The notes below the pieces were generated by a model. It did not search any database and was not told the origin of the DNA. It saw only the letters and a list, made by a program, of their open reading frames with translations. Below, one piece after another: positions 63,677 to 64,000 of a stretch of 64,000 nt of DNA. Positions within the stretch are counted from its first letter, which is position 1. The number at the start of each line of letters is the position of its first letter. This stretch comes from Lachnospiraceae bacterium. GTDB taxonomy: Bacteria > Bacillota > Clostridia > Lachnospirales > Lachnospiraceae. The translations under genes and the position numbers were made by a program. The DNA is taken from NCBI GenBank assembly GCA_009911185.1, contig QXWW01000008.1, positions 1 to 64,000 of the forward strand, given 5' to 3'.

Positions 63677-64000
63677 TTAATAGTCCTCTTCTTCCTCTTC
63701 TTCGCTGATATCGTTTTTGGGCTTTTCCAACCCTGCAATCTTAATTCCGTTTTTCTCTGCATAATCCCAAAGCGCCGCATGGATTGCCTCCTCGGCAAGC
63801 AGAGAACAATGCACTTTTACCGGAGGCAGACCGTCTAACGCTTCCATAACCGCCTTATTGGTAACCTGAAGCGCCTCCTGCACCGTCTTTCCTTTTACCA
63901 GCTCCGTCGCCATAGAGCTTGTGGCCACGGCAGCCCCGCAGCCAAACGTCTTAAATTTTACATCCTGAATAATTCCACTCTCGTCAATATCCAGAAAAAT
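63677..64000 (-). CDS. NifU/IscU-like iron-sulfur scaffold, partial (5' end outside window)
   Basis: The last 107 residues of a scaffold for iron-sulfur cluster assembly are present; the frame is open to 64000. Seen: DESGIIQDVKFKTFGCGAAVATSSM with the cluster Cys in FGCGAA, then ELVKGKTVQEALQVTNKAVMEAL and VHCSLLAEEAIHAALWDYA with a second Cys. The upstream first Cys region and start codon lie beyond the edge. The C-terminal EEEEEEDY tail is acidic. Gene order scaffold then mnmA is typical for Lachnospiraceae, where nifS usually precedes. Confidence 0.92.
   Translation of the reverse strand: MFLDIDESGIIQDVKFKTFGCGAAVATSSMATELVKGKTVQEALQVTNKAVMEALDGLPPVKVHCSLLAEEAIHAALWDYAEKNGIKIAGLEKPKNDISEEEEEEDY

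Overview
The window looks like chromosome of an anaerobic, endospore-forming member of the Clostridia, most likely Lachnospiraceae. The evidence is gene content: the SCIFF peptide scfA and its radical SAM partner scfB beside secDF, a gerA-gerB-gerC germinant receptor operon, spoIIR, a YlmC/YmxH protein, a superoxide reductase-like protein, an anaerobic glycerol-3-phosphate oxidation operon and several Lachnospiraceae-type DUF genes. No rRNA, tRNA, CRISPR array or phage module was seen. Most genes lie on the minus strand.

Layout. 1-1280: decayed IS1182-type transposase. 1461-4355: superoxide reductase-like protein, a SpoIID-like peptidoglycan-binding protein and a small membrane protein. 4498-9289: branched-chain amino acid genes ilvE, ilvN and ilvB, with a flavin reductase-like gene and a cysteine hydrolase. 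9360-15000: AEC transporter, folA, thyA, two sugar nucleotidyltransferases (one galU), a DUF1934 protein and murI. 15068-19498: spoIIR and the ger operon. 19591-21148: GntR regulator and ispE. 21382-25524 (plus strand): a conserved hypothetical, a DUF3842 protein behind a MITE-like element, two small membrane proteins behind a riboswitch-like leader, and a K+/H+ antiporter. 25589-34628: DUF3784, secDF, scfB, scfA, a two-component system, efp, rpiB, yqeG and nrdR. 34740-38063: a large helicase-nuclease and ymxH. 38326-44771: glycerol operon headed by a FIST-GGDEF gene. 45195-50563: trmH-type methylase, pfkA and dnaE. 51043-54648: amino-acid ABC transporter and a CPBP protease. 54711-57868: hsp20 under CIRCE, a LytTR/DUF3021 pair, a nuclease remnant and an Ig-like surface protein. 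58113-64000: ECF sigma factor with a membrane beta-propeller protein, a chemoreceptor, mnmA and the start of a nifU-like gene.

How parts fit. ilvB/ilvN and ilvE start and finish branched-chain amino acid synthesis. thyA and folA form the dTMP/folate cycle. glpK, two FAD oxidoreductases and a DUF1667 protein make a glycerol-to-DHAP route, possibly co-transcribed with the FIST-GGDEF sensor. The ECF sigma gene and its downstream membrane protein form a probable sigma/anti-sigma unit.

The most interesting items are: a consensus promoter, folded leader and intrinsic terminator ahead of two unknown membrane proteins (22640-23662); a solute-binding protein whose two lobes appear in circularly permuted order (52474-53274); a three-part WYL-like/SF1 helicase/nuclease protein inserted in a housekeeping block (34740-37775); a family of dispersed, highly folded intergenic repeats (six sites); and a cysteine-rich insertion in acetolactate synthase.
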